A DNA stretch of 64,000 nucleotides from Sporobolomyces roseus (Eukaryota > Basidiomycota > Microbotryomycetes > Sporidiobolales > Sporidiobolaceae), in the NCBI GenBank assembly GCA_016617785.1, contig JADILM010000007.1, positions 434,001-498,000 on the forward strand. Reading direction: 5' to 3'. How positions within the stretch are numbered: position 1 is the first letter of the stretch; every line of letters begins with the position of its first letter. Both the position numbers and the translations under genes were made by a program. Positions 1-11,554 of the stretch are shown piece after piece. The notes beneath the pieces are model-generated. The model did not search any database. It worked only from the letters and a program-made list of their open reading frames with translations, and was not told the DNA's origin.

Positions 1-122
1 CCTTGCTATCTACTCTCGCTGCAACTCGGATCGAATGAATGGAAGTAAGGGAGAGAGGTGATCGTTTCGTCGCATTTCCGAAAATCCTTCGCTCTCTCTC
101 TCTAGTCTCCCTCCCACCGATC

Positions 123-1133
123 ATGTTTCATCCTACTCGGTAAGCTATATCTACTTCTATCCCCTACGCGCACCTAGCTCATCTCTCTCTCGTTTTCTAG
201 AGGCGGTACACGGTTTGTTTTCCCTCTCATTTCCCTTCTCCCCAACTCCCGTACTGACCCCTACTCCGTTCATCACTAGTGGTGGTCAAGGTGATTTCAA
301 ATGGTCTGACGTAGCAGCCGTACGCTCCTCTCCTCTCCCTTCCTCTCCTTTCCCCTCACTAACCCCCCTCTCTCTTTCTCTCTCTCTCTCATTCATACAC
401 AGGATAAAGATCGAGAGTATTACCTCGGTCATTCCCTCAATGCCCCCGTTGGAAGGTGGCAGAATGGAAAAGATTTGACTTGGTACCAGAAGGATGGAGA
501 CAAGGATTTGGAACGAGAGGAGAGGGAACGAAGGGAAGAGATTAGGAAAGTGAAAGAAGCAGAGGAGGACGCTTTGGCAGTCGCTTTGTACGTACTGCCC
601 TTTTCTATCAGCCCTCGGAGCAACCGAGTTGACAGTGACCGACTGATGATTACAGGGGTTTCGCACCGACGGTGAGGAATCCGAATCAAACTCCGATCGG
701 TTCAAACAATGCTTCGGGATCAACTTTGAAACCACCAGCAGCAGATTCGAATGAGGCGATCTTGGAGAAAGCTAGACACAAGGCGGAGAAAGAGGTGAGA
801 AAAGCAGAGAGGGAGGCGAAAAGAAGAGAAAGGGAAGAGAGAAAACGAAGTGAACCTAGTAGGAGGGACAGAGAGAGGGAAAAGAGTCCTAGACGACGAG
901 ATGATCGAGAGAGGAGGAGTGCGAGGGAGAAGAGTTTTGAAGAGAGGGAGAAATCGGGCAGGAGAGAATCTGAGGGGAGAAGGGATGAGCGATACGATGA
1001 TCGAGATCACGGGAGACGGCGAGACGATAGGGATGAGAGGGACTACAGGCGACGAGATGATGAGAGATCTAGAGGAGGGAGGACGAGGGATGAGAGGGAA
1101 CCGAGTCATTCTCCTCCGGCGAGAAGACGTTGA
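123..1133 (+). CDS. MMTAG2: MMTAG2-like (MMtag / kinase-phosphorylation domain) protein, C-terminal RS/RE-rich tail
   Basis: I join five exons: 123-139, 201-212, 280-319, 403-587 and 656-1133, giving 243 aa with frame kept at every GT-AG junction. The N-terminus reads [20 protein letters not shown], followed by [19 protein letters not shown] and then KDLTWYQKD. This is the conserved MMtag block of human MMTAG2 (C1orf35) and its fungal relatives, which starts with a glycine/arginine box and has the Y-LG-S--APVGRWQ core. From about residue 85 the protein becomes a long charged region rich in R, E, D and S ([16 protein letters not shown]), typical of nuclear RNA-associated proteins. The family's biochemical role is not well established. 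Exons 1 and 2 are only 17 and 12 nt, so an ORF-based call would miss the conserved N-terminus. The start is chosen because the family begins exactly at this Met. The 3' end converges on RPS15. Confidence 0.85.
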
Positions 1134-1400
1134 TTTCTCGAGATTCTCGAACTGTAATTTTCTTCACGACATGTTGTCCTTCACTTTCGCGCGACACGCG
1201 ATGGCCACAAGAGTACAAGAGAGCATGCGAGATGAGGCCCTGCTCGCGAAACTGTGAAGATTCGATTCTCGCACATAAAGTCACCCAAAATTTGTGAAAG
1301 ATTTTGAGGCTGGTTTGCACAAAAAAAGTAGACACAAACAATTCCCCGTCTCTCCCATTCGTTCCATTCCATTCTTTTCCAACAAGCAAAGTAGAATAGT

Positions 1401-2070
1401 TTACTTGAGGGGGATCTGTAAGAGCAACCGACACTACCATCAGTTTCCGCGGGAGGGAAGAGATGGAAGAGTTTTTAGATCTTACGAAACGGGAAGAGTG
1501 GGTAGCTCCGATACCAGGTCGACCGTGACGAACGGGCTTGTAGGTGATGGAAAATTCTCCAAGGTAGAAACCGACCATTTCGGGCTTGATCTCGATTTGG
1601 TCTGCGAGGTTCGGACGGTCAGCTATCAGTACAGCATGCAAGCGATAGATAAGCAGGGTCGAAACTTACTGAAGACCTTTCCGTTGTAAACACCAACGAC
1701 GGAACCGATCATTTCGGGAACAATGATCATATCACGAAGGTGAGTCTTTACGACTTCGGGTTTCTCACCGGCAGGGGCGGCCGTCTTGGCCTTGCGAAGC
1801 TTCTTCATCAAACCGAGAGGCTTGCGCTTGAGTCCACGTTGGAAACGACGACGAGCACGAGCGTGAACGAGCTCGGTGAAAGCGGCCGAGTCGAGGTCGA
1901 GGAGCTGCGACAGCTATATTTCATACAAAAGGGATCATGATGAGTTTCGAACCGAGGAAGGGAAGAAGTGAGAGAAAGGGATAGAAGAGACGAACCTCGA
2001 CTCCACGGTAGGAGAACTTTCGGAAGGTGCGGGCACGTCGGCGCTCGGCGGCAGCTTCGTCGGCGTTCAT
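1401..2070 (-). CDS. RPS15: 40S ribosomal protein S15 (uS19)
   Basis: Four exons on the minus strand (2070-1996, 1913-1670, 1601-1486, 1415-1401) give 149 aa, the usual length for eukaryotic uS19. Recognisable segments are [30 protein letters not shown], the KKLRKAK basic stretch, [58 protein letters not shown] and ATHSSRF. The final exon is a 15-nt microexon encoding IPLK plus stop, which is the conserved eukaryotic C-terminus. Reading through the donor would instead give a non-homologous tail. The protein sits in the head of the small subunit near the A site and tRNA path. It is divergently arranged with RPP2, about 0.9 kb away, so two ribosomal protein genes share one promoter region. Confidence 0.95.
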
Positions 2071-2972
2071 ATTGACCTAATCATAATCATACGTTTGAGG
2101 AGTAGGTTGGGAAGTTGGTTGAGAGGAGGGGAGGAAGGAAGAAGAGAGGAGACATTAAAGTCAGTCCTTTGGTATTCAAGCGACTAAGCGACGAGAACCT
2201 TGTTGATAGGAGTGGGGGAAGGGAAAGGATGGATCGAGTCGAATTCGATGTAGTTGGGTTTCAAAGGTTGATGAATCCATCCACTTGAATGAATGCCATA
2301 ACTTGTCAACTACTCCCAGCCCATTCAATCCACCTGATTCATCTTTTAGATTATTGCTGAATGTTTGTAGATAGTCGAAGACTGATCTATGTCGTGTAAT
2401 CGATAGTTGATGATTGGAATTGTTCGAGAGATGGAAAGAGAGTTTGGAGGAGAGAGAAAGGGGAAGAAGCGGGCTACTCGTATAGAACAAGTGACACGCC
2501 CTTCGAGTGGATTGAGAGAAATAGGCTTACTAAGGTGGAGTGGAGGAAAGAAGAGAAAGAGACAGACCTGAGGAGAGAGAAGAGGGAAAACTTGGACCTT
2601 GCTTTTTTGATTCTTGAAGGGAGAGTGAGAATCTCGAATTTCCCCCCTTCTCTCCCTTCCTCAAGTTGTGACTCCCCTCTTTGGTTAAAGGTTCAACCAG
2701 ATCACAGTTAGTTTTTACACTCCTACTCGGTTGTCCTCAATTCAGCTCCCTCGCCCTCTCACCTCAACTTTCACTCTCAAACTTTCATCAACTTTCATCA
2801 ACTCGAATTACGCAGCTACAAGGGCTGTATAGGGTCATAGGAGTAGAGACTAGGTTAATCAAGGGATAGATGGCTCAGTTGGAACGGTAGAAGGATCGAG
2901 AGGCTCGAGGTAACAACTTAAATTATTCTGAACTTTTGAACTGACTTCATCCCCTCTTCGCTCTCCCAAAAG
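2071..2972. promoter_or_regulatory. Divergent intergenic region between RPS15 and RPP2
   Basis: This 902-bp stretch separates two head-to-head ribosomal protein genes and presumably holds both promoters and 5' leaders. Visible features are pyrimidine-rich tracts just upstream of RPP2 (about 2640-2680) and a short direct repeat of the unit actttcatca at 2781-2800. I found no convincing coding exon or RNA gene here. The promoter role is inferred from position. Confidence 0.4.
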
Positions 2973-3507
2973 ATGAAGCACGTCGCCGCCTACCTCCTCC
3001 TCGTCTCCGGTGGAAACACCTCTCCTTCGGCTGCTGATGTTACCGAGCTCCTCGCTTCGGTCGAGTGAGTTTCTCTCTGCACTTTCCCTACTTTCTTTCT
3101 CGCAATCAGCTGACTCACTCGCTCTCCTTGTAGTATCACCCCCGATCAAGAGCGCCTCGAGAAGCTCATCTCCGAATTGAACGGCAAGAACATCGACGAA
3201 CTCATCGCTGAGGGTTCCTCGAAACTCGCTTCCGTTCCCTCGGGAGGTGCCTCTGCTGCTGCTTCTTCCGGTGCCGCTGCCGGTGGAGCTGCCGCTGAGG
3301 AGAAGAAGGAAGAAAAAGTTGAGGAAAAAGAAGAATCGGACGATGATAGTAAGCACTTTACGTTCTCACCCTTGACATTTTCATCTTCCCCTCCTCCTTC
3401 ACCCTCTCCCTCTCCCTCTCTTCGTTTGGGAATCGTTGCTGACTCTTCCTGCGTGTGTGTCTACCTCCTTGTGCTCGTTCGTAGTGGGTTTCGGACTCTT
3501 CGATTAA
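2973..3507 (+). CDS. RPP2: 60S acidic ribosomal protein P2
   Basis: Three exons (2973-3064, 3134-3348, 3485-3507) encode 109 aa, normal for P2. The N-terminal dimerisation domain begins [19 protein letters not shown] and continues [19 protein letters not shown]. An alanine/glycine hinge ([19 protein letters not shown]) follows, then an acidic stretch. The last exon (23 nt) supplies the invariant eukaryotic P-protein C-terminus SDDDMGFGLFD. A codon split A|TG across the last intron creates the Met of that motif. P2 pairs with P1 on P0 to form the ribosomal stalk that recruits and activates translational GTPases. P2 is preferred over P1 because of the [10 protein letters not shown] start and the IDELIAEG segment. 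Confidence 0.95.
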
Positions 3508-4254
3508 ACAATTTACCAATAATTTTGTTTTTTCCACCCCCCTCTCTCTTAAACTTCTGCAACTTCGGCGCGTCGTTGTTGACAAAAACCCCAATCCTTC
3601 CGTCCCACTGCTATCGGCGAGAGATATGAGGGAGAGCGAGATGAGGAAGGCAGGTTCGCAGAAGAGTATCGTTCGCAGGGAGGAAGGGTCGTTTTCGTTT
3701 TCGTTTCGTTTCGTTCGTGCTTTTGTCTCCGCGGCCGGCTTCGTGATCGCTTCGCCTCCTTTACTCAGTCTCTTGAGCAACCCTCCTTCGATGCTGTTGT
3801 TGCTTGGTGTTATCCTCGTTTTCTCTCAATCGACGAAAAATCAGTTCGACTGGTTTGCGCTTCGATTTCTTCCTTTCTCGACACCGACACGAACCATCTC
3901 TGACCTAGCTTGACTGGCTAATTCGAATCGATATCATCGTCCTGGTTGTATCGACACTCGTCAAACGACGCTCGACAGATCACAAGTTTCGAGATTTGAG
4001 CTTGCGCTGTTCGCTTGCTTCATGAGTTCGTTCTTCTTGTCGGTATTGTCGACCCTCGTCGAGACGGACTATGTCGAGTGTTAGAGTCGACGCTGTCGAA
4101 GCGAGCGCTTCTTGGACGCCGGTCTGAACGAGTATGATTCGTTTTTCTCGACCACAAGATCAAGCTCGAATTGGTCGCGAACGCTCTCTCGCGGTGCATC
4201 ATCGTCGTCTACCATCATTAGATAACGGACGTGCACTATTCGCGAGCTAAACAA
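3508..4254. other. Convergent intergenic region, no gene recognised
   Basis: This 747-bp stretch lies between the 3' ends of RPP2 and the BTB gene on the opposite strand. Open frames exist on both strands (for example 3626-3913 on the plus strand), but they have low-complexity composition and no family resemblance. I see no tRNA or other structured RNA signature. Confidence 0.35.
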
Positions 4255-5963
4255 CTACGAGGACAGATGCAATTTATCGATAATAGGCTCTAATAGTTCT
4301 CCGAGTAGCTTCTTCTGATAATCCTCCTTGACATGAGCGCGAAGTGAGCCGCGCATACTGTTGTAGTTATACTTCGTGCGGACGAAATCGTGAACGAGAG
4401 CTCTGAGTTCTGGATAGTTCGCGCAATCGCGGTGAAAGGCGAGAGCAGCTGTTTGAGCGCGAGGGAAGTCGAGAAGATCAGTGAAACATGAGGTAGAATA
4501 GTCGGAGATAGACTGAGCAACGAACCTGCTTTCTTGTAAGCTGCCGGATCGTCGGTCAATTTTGTTTTCAAGTCGGCAAGGGCTAGTGCCGCAAGCTCTT
4601 CGAGTCCGAATCGGGTTGCGAGTCGACTATAACGTCTCGTTGGTGGAGCTGTAATGAGCGAGAAGGGGAAGAAAGGTGATCTCGACTTACTAGACGGAAC
4701 GAGGGGAAACGGGAATAGCATGGGCAGGTTCTTTCTCGACTTCGATTCGAATGAAGGCCGTTCGTTTCTCCTTGCCGTCGAGTGAGAGAGGACTGTGAGA
4801 TGCGGTCAGCCCAGGACTTCAGGCGAGCGGCAAGAAGAGCGAGACGAACGCAAATTTGATGATTTTTTCGGCCGTCCAGTACGAGACCGCTTGTAGAGTC
4901 GAAAGAGCGCAGTCGTAGATAGCGATAACCATGGCACCTTCTCCAGGAGCTCGAGTGTACACGAACTGCAGGAAAGTTTCTTTCTCCTTTTCATCAAGAG
5001 CGCCATTCCCGTTCCAATCTGCGCGACTCCGCTCGCGAGGAGGACCCTAGAATCCTCATTACAACGTGAGTGGTGTCCTTCTCTGAGGGATACGCTTACT
5101 CACCGCAAGATAACGATTAACGAGGGGATTCCGTCCCTCAGTTCGACGTCTCTCAGTTCGACGTCTCTTGTTGCCCGACTCCCCCGCTGGTGACTCCGAC
5201 GACTCGCGGTCTCCTCCTTCACTTCCTTTGATGGCTTCGTACCTCTCCGTATCCTCCTCGTCGTCCGAATCGTCGGTAACCGCTCGAAATGACGCTCGAC
5301 TGGTCGGAATATCGTCCGCGCTGTTGACCAGTATATCGAGGTAGGTCGAAGCTGCAGCCAGCTTCTCCTCTTCTGACCAAACGTAGTGAATCCGGTTCGG
5401 AGAGCTGAGACAGATCTGAAGCGCCAGGTTCGGAGGTCGCACGACGGATAGGACCGCGTTGCTGTTGGTTGATCCTGGTCGCGGGACTGGCGATGGGAAG
5501 ACAGGGTCCAGGAGTAGAGTGAATCGCTCTTGTGGGGTACCGCCGAGCTTGAAGTTGACTTAATGTCGAGGTCGAAGTGATTCGCTCCTTTTTGAAGTTC
5601 TGTCCTGAACGGTTTGACTGGCGCGTCTGTCCGGAGCGCAAACAGCTTCGTGCGCATTCCCTCTGATATCCTTTCCTCTCCTTGTAGCTTCTTGCAGGTC
5701 CACTTCTTGTAACCTCCATTCATGCCAACTATCCCCTCGATTCTTGCCGCCGATAATCCTATCTTCCTCAACACGGGTTCAACCTCTTCACTCACACTTG
5801 CATCGATCCACACTCCCATCCTGTACTTGACCTTGAGCTTGTTTGGCCAAGAGTCTGTAACGGTGGCCTCTGTGATGAAGTGGAAGGGACCTTTCCAGTG
5901 CTGCCTCCCTTGTCCTTCGATTTCTTTGTAGGCATACTCGTGAGACCACCTGATTGTATCCAT
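4255..5963 (-). pseudogene. MATH-like/BTB adaptor paralog with a one-base frameshift (copy 1)
   Basis: Exons 5963-5104, 5046-4850, 4792-4691, 4626-4526 and 4448-4255 match the architecture of the two intact paralogs at 36.3-38.0 and 39.7-41.4 kb. Exon 3 is 102 nt in all three copies, and exon 5 is 194 nt here and in copy 3. The N-terminal half (MDTIRWSHEYAYKEIE, TDSWPNKLKVKYRMGVWIDA, VLRKIGLSAARIEGIVG) aligns with copy 2. Just after FDLDIK, near 5558, the frame shifts: homology resumes in another frame at NFKLGGTPQERF and continues through LALQICLSSPNRIHYVW, DDSDDEED and the C-terminal exons with no stop. Exon 1 is 860 nt, one less than a multiple of three, so a single-base loss explains it. 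It is either a recently inactivated gene or a sequence error. BTB proteins of this kind usually recruit substrates to cullin-3, so that role is only inferred. A 15-bp tandem duplication lies at 5137-5166. Confidence 0.7.
5137..5166 (-). repeat. 15-bp tandem duplication inside BTB copy 1
   Basis: The unit ctcagttcgacgtct occurs twice in a row. Translated on the minus strand it gives a repeated RRRTE-type basic pentapeptide (RRRTERRRTE) in the region between the two BTB halves. It preserves frame and is absent from copies 2 and 3. Confidence 0.8.
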
Positions 5964-7106
5964 ACTAGTCGGATTGATGATCGCTGATTGCTGGGCGTGA
6001 CGGAATGAGGTGGAAGAAGATGGTGAAGAAGAAAGTGAGAAAGACACCAAGAGTCAACCTGAAGCAACCTCAAGCAGCTGTATCATTCACTGATCGTTTG
6101 AAGGGCGTAGAGATACTCTTAAACCTATAAAGAGCCCCACAAGCGTCCCAGATACCCCTCAGCAAGCAGCAGAAAAAAAAGGTTGGAGAGAGTGATATAG
6201 GAAGCTTCTGATTGGCTACTGCGATAGCTGCAAAGCCGTGGAGATACGGCGCAGCTACCCTGATGCCTTGAGCGGGCTCTGGAAGCGATCGGAAGGAGTA
6301 CTAAATAAGCGAGGAGGGTTTCCAATTTTCAATGTCAGCAACTTCTCGACGAGATGAGCGTGAGCTGCAGCTTACACTTCAGCTGCTGATGATGCTCTAT
6401 TGAGATCTTGAGATAGTCTCTGACCGTCGTAGAGGTCTGTCGAGAGAGTGCAGTCGACCTTGAGATGAAGCGGTAAATATGTAGGGCAGCGAGCAAGACG
6501 AGAGCGAACAGTGACGTGGCGGATGCGAGAGCTTGTTTGTAGGTTTCTTGCAAAGTTCGAGTTAAAGCGAGGTTGATGGGATGTTTGGCGGAATTCGAGA
6601 GCTGCCAAACATATGGGTCGAAGAAAAATGCAAGTTCAGGGTGGGGCAGATTTGCTTGTATTCCCACAAAAAAATAAGGATTATATTCAGTACTACTGTA
6701 AACCTTGCAGCAATTATCGAATAGGTCAGAGAGACCAATTCGCTGGCCAAAAAGTGTTTTCGCCCGCCAGATATGGTTACAGAAGATTTGAAGCGCTCTA
6801 CGGAAACTCCCGTCCAGGAGACAGGAAAGTGCTTCGGCTCGCAGAGGTCCAGGTGCAGAGTCGAAAACTTGAAAACTTGCGTTCTCGAAAAACAGGTCAA
6901 AATTCCTCCTCAGTGCTTCAGTACGGCTTCAGTTGAGGAGGAAAAAACGCCGGTCTTCGAGAAACGCAGTTTTTCGCCCTCGCGGGTGGCGAACAGTCAC
7001 CTGTTTATCAAAGAAATTTCTTTCGTGATCTGCGGACAGGCCAATTTTCGAGGGAAACAAGAAATAAAGATGCGAATAGATTTCTCTGTCCAACTCCTAC
7101 AACAGA
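5964..7106. promoter_or_regulatory. Upstream region of BTB copy 1 and 3' flank of PTA1; CCAAT-containing block
   Basis: The region is 1.1 kb. On the minus strand a block around 6240-6201 contains GTAGCCAATCAGAAGC, about 240 bp before the BTB start. The same word lies at nearly the same distance upstream of BTB copy 2. Closer to the start, another block (ggttgcttcaggttgactct on the minus strand) is also shared with copy 2. A short minus-strand open frame at 6335-6667 has one hydrophobic stretch but no recognisable family, and I do not call it a gene. The rest shows nothing I can name. Confidence 0.45.
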
Positions 7107-10100
7107 TCAAGCTACATCCACCGGTGTTGGTTGCGATAGCAGTACAGCGGGACTTTCTGAACGTGGAGTAGGTACAGCTGACGGTGTTCCATCGGGTTCT
7201 TCGAGTGCTTCGAGAATCGCTGTCGTTCGAGCGTTCGCAACTCCTCCCTCTGCGAAACCATCCTCCGAGTCAGCAAAGGAAGCGGAAGCAGGAAGAGATG
7301 GAGACTCACTCTTGATGACGTCTTCCCTCAGAGGTGTTCGCATTCCAGGTTGCTTCTTGACGAGATCTTCCAACCATTCCTTCGGGAGTTGTAGGAGAGC
7401 GGCGAAACTCGACGGCGCGATCGCTTTCGCACACCGGATGAAACCTTCCCACAATGCAGGGGTCTCCCAGACCTTCTTCGAGATTAGTCGAGAGAGGAGT
7501 GTTGTTGAGACGAAAGGTTGAAGGGATTTGTAGGTCGTCACGGATTGAATGACCTGCGATGATGCGAGATTGTCAGTAGTTGATTGCAAGGAGAAGAGCA
7601 AGGATGAGGAGACGAACGGTGCGAAGGAAGAGATTGGGTAAGATAGGTTCATCAGCGACTTGTTGCATGAACGCGGCGAGAATTTCAGGTCGGAAAGCGT
7701 CGGCCATCGAGAAACAGATTGCGATAGCTGTACTTCGCAAAACTGGTCAGTGAACGTCTCTCGGACGCCTGTCGAAGAGACATAGCGGCGTACCTTCGAT
7801 AGTATTCTTGATTCCAATCTCCTTGTCGTGCTTGTGAAGGAAGACCATGAGTTCGACCGGAGATAGCGAGTCGCTCCTCGTTCGTAGCGAGTTGACAGAG
7901 GAGAAGTGAGCGGGAGGTTGAATGATCGAGAGGAAGATGGAACGGATCGCTGCTTTCTGTTGAGGAGTGTTGTCGAGAAGTGCGACGACTCGAGGTAGAT
8001 ATCGAACGATCTCGTCCTGTGTCGCCGAGGCTGCGTTCAGCGATCTATCGCAAGGAGACTGAAAGCAAGCCTCGACTCACCTTGTGACAATCTGGCATGA
8101 TAAGAGCGTAAAGTCTTGAATCCAAGTCTCGTTCTGCCGCAACATTCTTGATGAGCTGAACGATGCTGGTCGGCAGCTTCTGCTTGTCGGCAAGAATCTC
8201 GATAATCTTGAGGAGGAGAGCGTCGCTGCCTGCAGGGAAGGTACCGAAGAGGTGCAGAATACCTGGATGTTTGATTCCGAGAGATCGAATGAGAGGTGTG
8301 ATGAGTTCGTGCATCGATTCTCGTGCGAAGGGCGCCATCTTTGGGTATTGAGCGAAGAGACTAGGCGCGACTCAAAGGTCAACTTTGCGATACTTGTGAG
8401 AGAGAAGAAGATGTCGAGAAACTCACGGATCGAGTAGTTGAGGTTCCTTGACACACAACGCAAGGAGTAGTTCCACGTGCTGTGTCACTTCTCCAATCGT
8501 CTTCGGTGGGTCTAATCGGTCGACAACTTTTCCTTCTCGAACAAGAGCGAAGGGAGGTTTCGGTTCTTCAGGAGGAGGAGTTTCTTCCATCGCCATCTCT
8601 GCCTCTCCTTCATCCTCACCATCTGCTCCTACTCCATCCTCCCCTTCTTTCTTGACGTTCTCTTCCTCCTTGACGGGTTCGACTTGTAATCGTTCGAGCA
8701 GGGAAAGGGCGAAAGAGAGGATGATGCCGCTCAACTCCTTGACATCGGGCACCCATTTCTTGACACTCATAATCGCAGCATTCCGAATCCGTTTGTCTGT
8801 AAGGGAAATGCTCACGCATAAGTATCGGTCAAAACGAGAGGATGCGCGATGATTCTCCTTACCTGCATGAGTAGTCAATCCCAACAGCACATCGAGCGCC
8901 GGTCTTCGTACCGACGGTCGGAGAATTGCGAGTTCCCTCAGCGTCGAGAAACCGAGTTGCATTCTATTCGAGTGAGATTCTCATCAGTTGACAAATTCCG
9001 TTTTTCGAAAACAAGGACGAGAGAACTCACTGATCGATATTGAGACACATGCCCTCGAGTCGTTCCAGCTCACTCACTGGGATCTCTGGTAGATCGATCA
9101 TGAATTGAAACAGGGCGGTATCTTGATTCGATGAGGTTTCGCAGATGTGAGAAAGGAACCGCCGCAGGTAGTGATCGTACGGTCGATTCTGCATTAGTGA
9201 GCGCGTAAAGACAGTCAGATTCGATCAAAGCAGATATCGACAGAGAGAGTGAACTCACGTTCGTCTGGTTTAGCCGTTTCGAGGCGTACCATTCTTCATT
9301 CAACCATAATCGCGCGAGTTCCATCCTGTGCGTCGACGGCATCGTTTCACAATCAGCAGGGTCTCACTAGCGTGTTAGAAACATCTCGACTCACCTAGCC
9401 TGTAAATCCCTCGTCACATACCCAAACAGAACTTCTCTCAATCTTTCTCCTCTCACCCTCCTCTCCTTCGTCTCCTCTTCACTCTCTCCATCATTCGCCC
9501 CCGGCACGCCGCTCTCCAACCCTCTCGTAATAAGTCGACTGACAAGAGGCACCCAAATCTGTTCGTTGACTCCACCGTCGTTTCCGGCCGTACAAATCCG
9601 TTTCAGCGTCGAATAGATTAAGGAATGTCGTGCAGAGGAAGAGAGGTCGAGGGGTTCAGAATCAAACTCGGTTCCTGTTGAGGCGGCGAGGAGGGACGCT
9701 GAGAGTGCGAGTGAATCGTCCGTTGATTCCTCAGGTTCGGGTTCAGGCTAAACATCAACCTCACACTCAGCTGACATCCTCAGAACGCTGAAGAGGTTGA
9801 AGAGGATGCTTACGATAGGTTCAGGTGGTACTTCAGCTTTGATATTCAATTCCTCTTCTCCCAAATCCAGTTTCAAAGGATCCATCCTCATCTCTCCTCC
9901 GGACTCTCCTCTCCTCTCCATCTCCATCTCGACCGGCACTTGTTGCGGAGGGACAACTGCTGCTTCCGAAACCATCACCTTCTGTTCGATCTCCCCTCGA
10001 CTCGGATTCAGTTCACTCGGCGGTAATTGCATCTTGACCATTTCCATCGCTCTCTTCAACACGGCTTCTGGAGTTCCCTCAAACGTCTTCACTAACAGAT

Positions 10101-11452
10101 CCACCACGACTTCGAGAGGAAACCCTGCCGCTACAGGAGTAGCAGCGAGATTCGCGTTGAGGTCGAGATTCGCCGCTCCGAAAGCTCGAATCAGATCTAC
10201 TCCTGGATTTAATTTCCTTCGTTTCGTTGCTGAGGGGATCTCGAACGGAAGTGCCGAGGAAGAGGGGACTGTTACGGAGGGGAGCGAGGAGGAAGAGGAT
10301 GAAGGGGCGAGTTGTCGTTTTCGAGAGGTTTCGGAATCTCGTTTGTGTCGATCTGCGAGAGAGGCGACTTCGAGTCGTTGTGCTTGAGTCGAGAGGAATT
10401 GATTGATCTGTTGTTGATAGGCGGAAGCGTGTGAAGTTCTGAGGGTTTGGAAGAGAGTGAGCAAGTCTGACTGAAACAAGGTCACTAACTTGAAACACTC
10501 ACTTGAGTAAATGGGACAAAGAGAGCTTGATAACCTTTTCCACACTCTTGATTTGAGGATACCCCGATCCACTCAAAGCGTTCGGAGCCCAATTGGTTAA
10601 AGCAGTGACGACCAATTTCGTGAACTGATTTCGAACCTTGATCAAAGCAGTCAGGGAAGTTGTGAGAGCGGATACGAGGTCGGCGTTCGTCGTAGTGAAT
10701 AGGGAAGTGATGGATTCTTCTAGGAGTTTCGAAGCTTCTTCTTCGAGGAGTGCGATTTTGAGGAATGGATGATTTGGTCGACAGAGCGATAGGTTCGGCT
10801 CCTGACTTCTTGCGAGCTGCAAGTTTCCGAGACTACAATCAGCTCTATCGTTGGCTGAAGATACGAGACGGAGACTTACACGAGGATCTGAAGTAGCACC
10901 GCTGTTTGTTTGAGTCTGGATAATCCTTTGAATGGCTTTCACCGACGCAATCTTGTGCCCGACTCCTCCATTCCTCCACAGCTGTAAGATGGCCATCTTC
11001 AACTGTACTATCCGCTGCCACCACCCTTGATCCCCGGATTGACAACTATTATTTGCGCGAAAGAAACAAAAATCAGCGAAGAGAAGGATAACGAGACAAG
11101 GCAAGAGAGGGGAGGAGCTCACGCATAGCGAAAGAGATAAGGATACGCAGTTGCGAATGCCGCCAAAGCCAACTTTGTATGTGACGGGTCGGCAGCAGGA
11201 GAGAGTAAGATTCTTGAAAGTGGTTCAACTGCTTGAAGTGCGGCTGTATCCCTCAAGACTTGATCAGCTTGAGATATACAGTGAGCTGAATGATGAGAGG
11301 AGCTTACTAGATGCTCTCAAAGCAGGCTGGGTTGAGGGAGAAGAGAGGGAAGAGATGAGAGAGAGGTCGGAATGAAGGTTGATCGTTGAAGACGAGGATT
11401 GATAAGGCGGTGTCGGTGCTGGAGAGGAAGATGCGCCATTATAGTACGACAT
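7107..11452 (-). CDS. PTA1: Symplekin/Pta1, scaffold of the mRNA cleavage-polyadenylation factor
   Basis: This is a long multi-exon gene; the first two exons are 11452-11308 and 11267-11123. The start gives MSYYNGASSSPAPTPPY, then after a 40-nt intron TDQVLRDTAALQAVEPLSRI and FATAYPYLFRYA. The N-terminal HEAT region includes WWQRIVQLKMAILQLWRN, KAIQRIIQTQT and NHPFLKIALLEEEASKLLE. The middle has MQLGFSTLRELAILRP and LTDKRIRNAAIMSVKKWVPD. The C-terminal symplekin domain is clear: SLGIKHPGILHLFGTFP, TTYKSLQPFVSTTLLSRLI, KKVWETPALWEGFIRCAK and SFAALLQLPKEWLEDLV. The protein scaffolds CPF/CPSF and links the poly(A) polymerase and phosphatase modules in the nucleus. An acidic insert (EEENVKKEGEDGVGADGEDE) lies mid-protein. 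It is head-to-head with VMA10, with start codons about 100 bp apart. Some internal exon borders were not individually checked. Confidence 0.85.
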
Positions 11453-11554
11453 GACCCTCTCACAAAGGAGACAGTCGAAAGTTGTCGGGATGATCTGAGC
11501 GAAACAAGAGAGAGAAACGAGACTCAACTCTCTCTCTCATTCACTTCACACGAT
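11453..11554. promoter_or_regulatory. Compact bidirectional promoter between PTA1 and VMA10
   Basis: Only 102 bp separate the two divergent start codons. The segment contains a CT/GA-rich tract (about 11526-11540). Both 5' leaders and core promoters must fit here or overlap the neighbouring genes. This is inference from gene positions. Confidence 0.4.

Noticed and set aside
5100..6050. Long 316-aa minus-strand open frame across BTB copy 1
   Set aside because: Its second half is the out-of-frame continuation after the frameshift near 5558; homology to the paralogs continues in another frame.
6335..6667. 110-aa minus-strand frame with one hydrophobic segment
   Set aside because: No family resemblance and no supporting splice structure; it lies in the upstream region of BTB copy 1.
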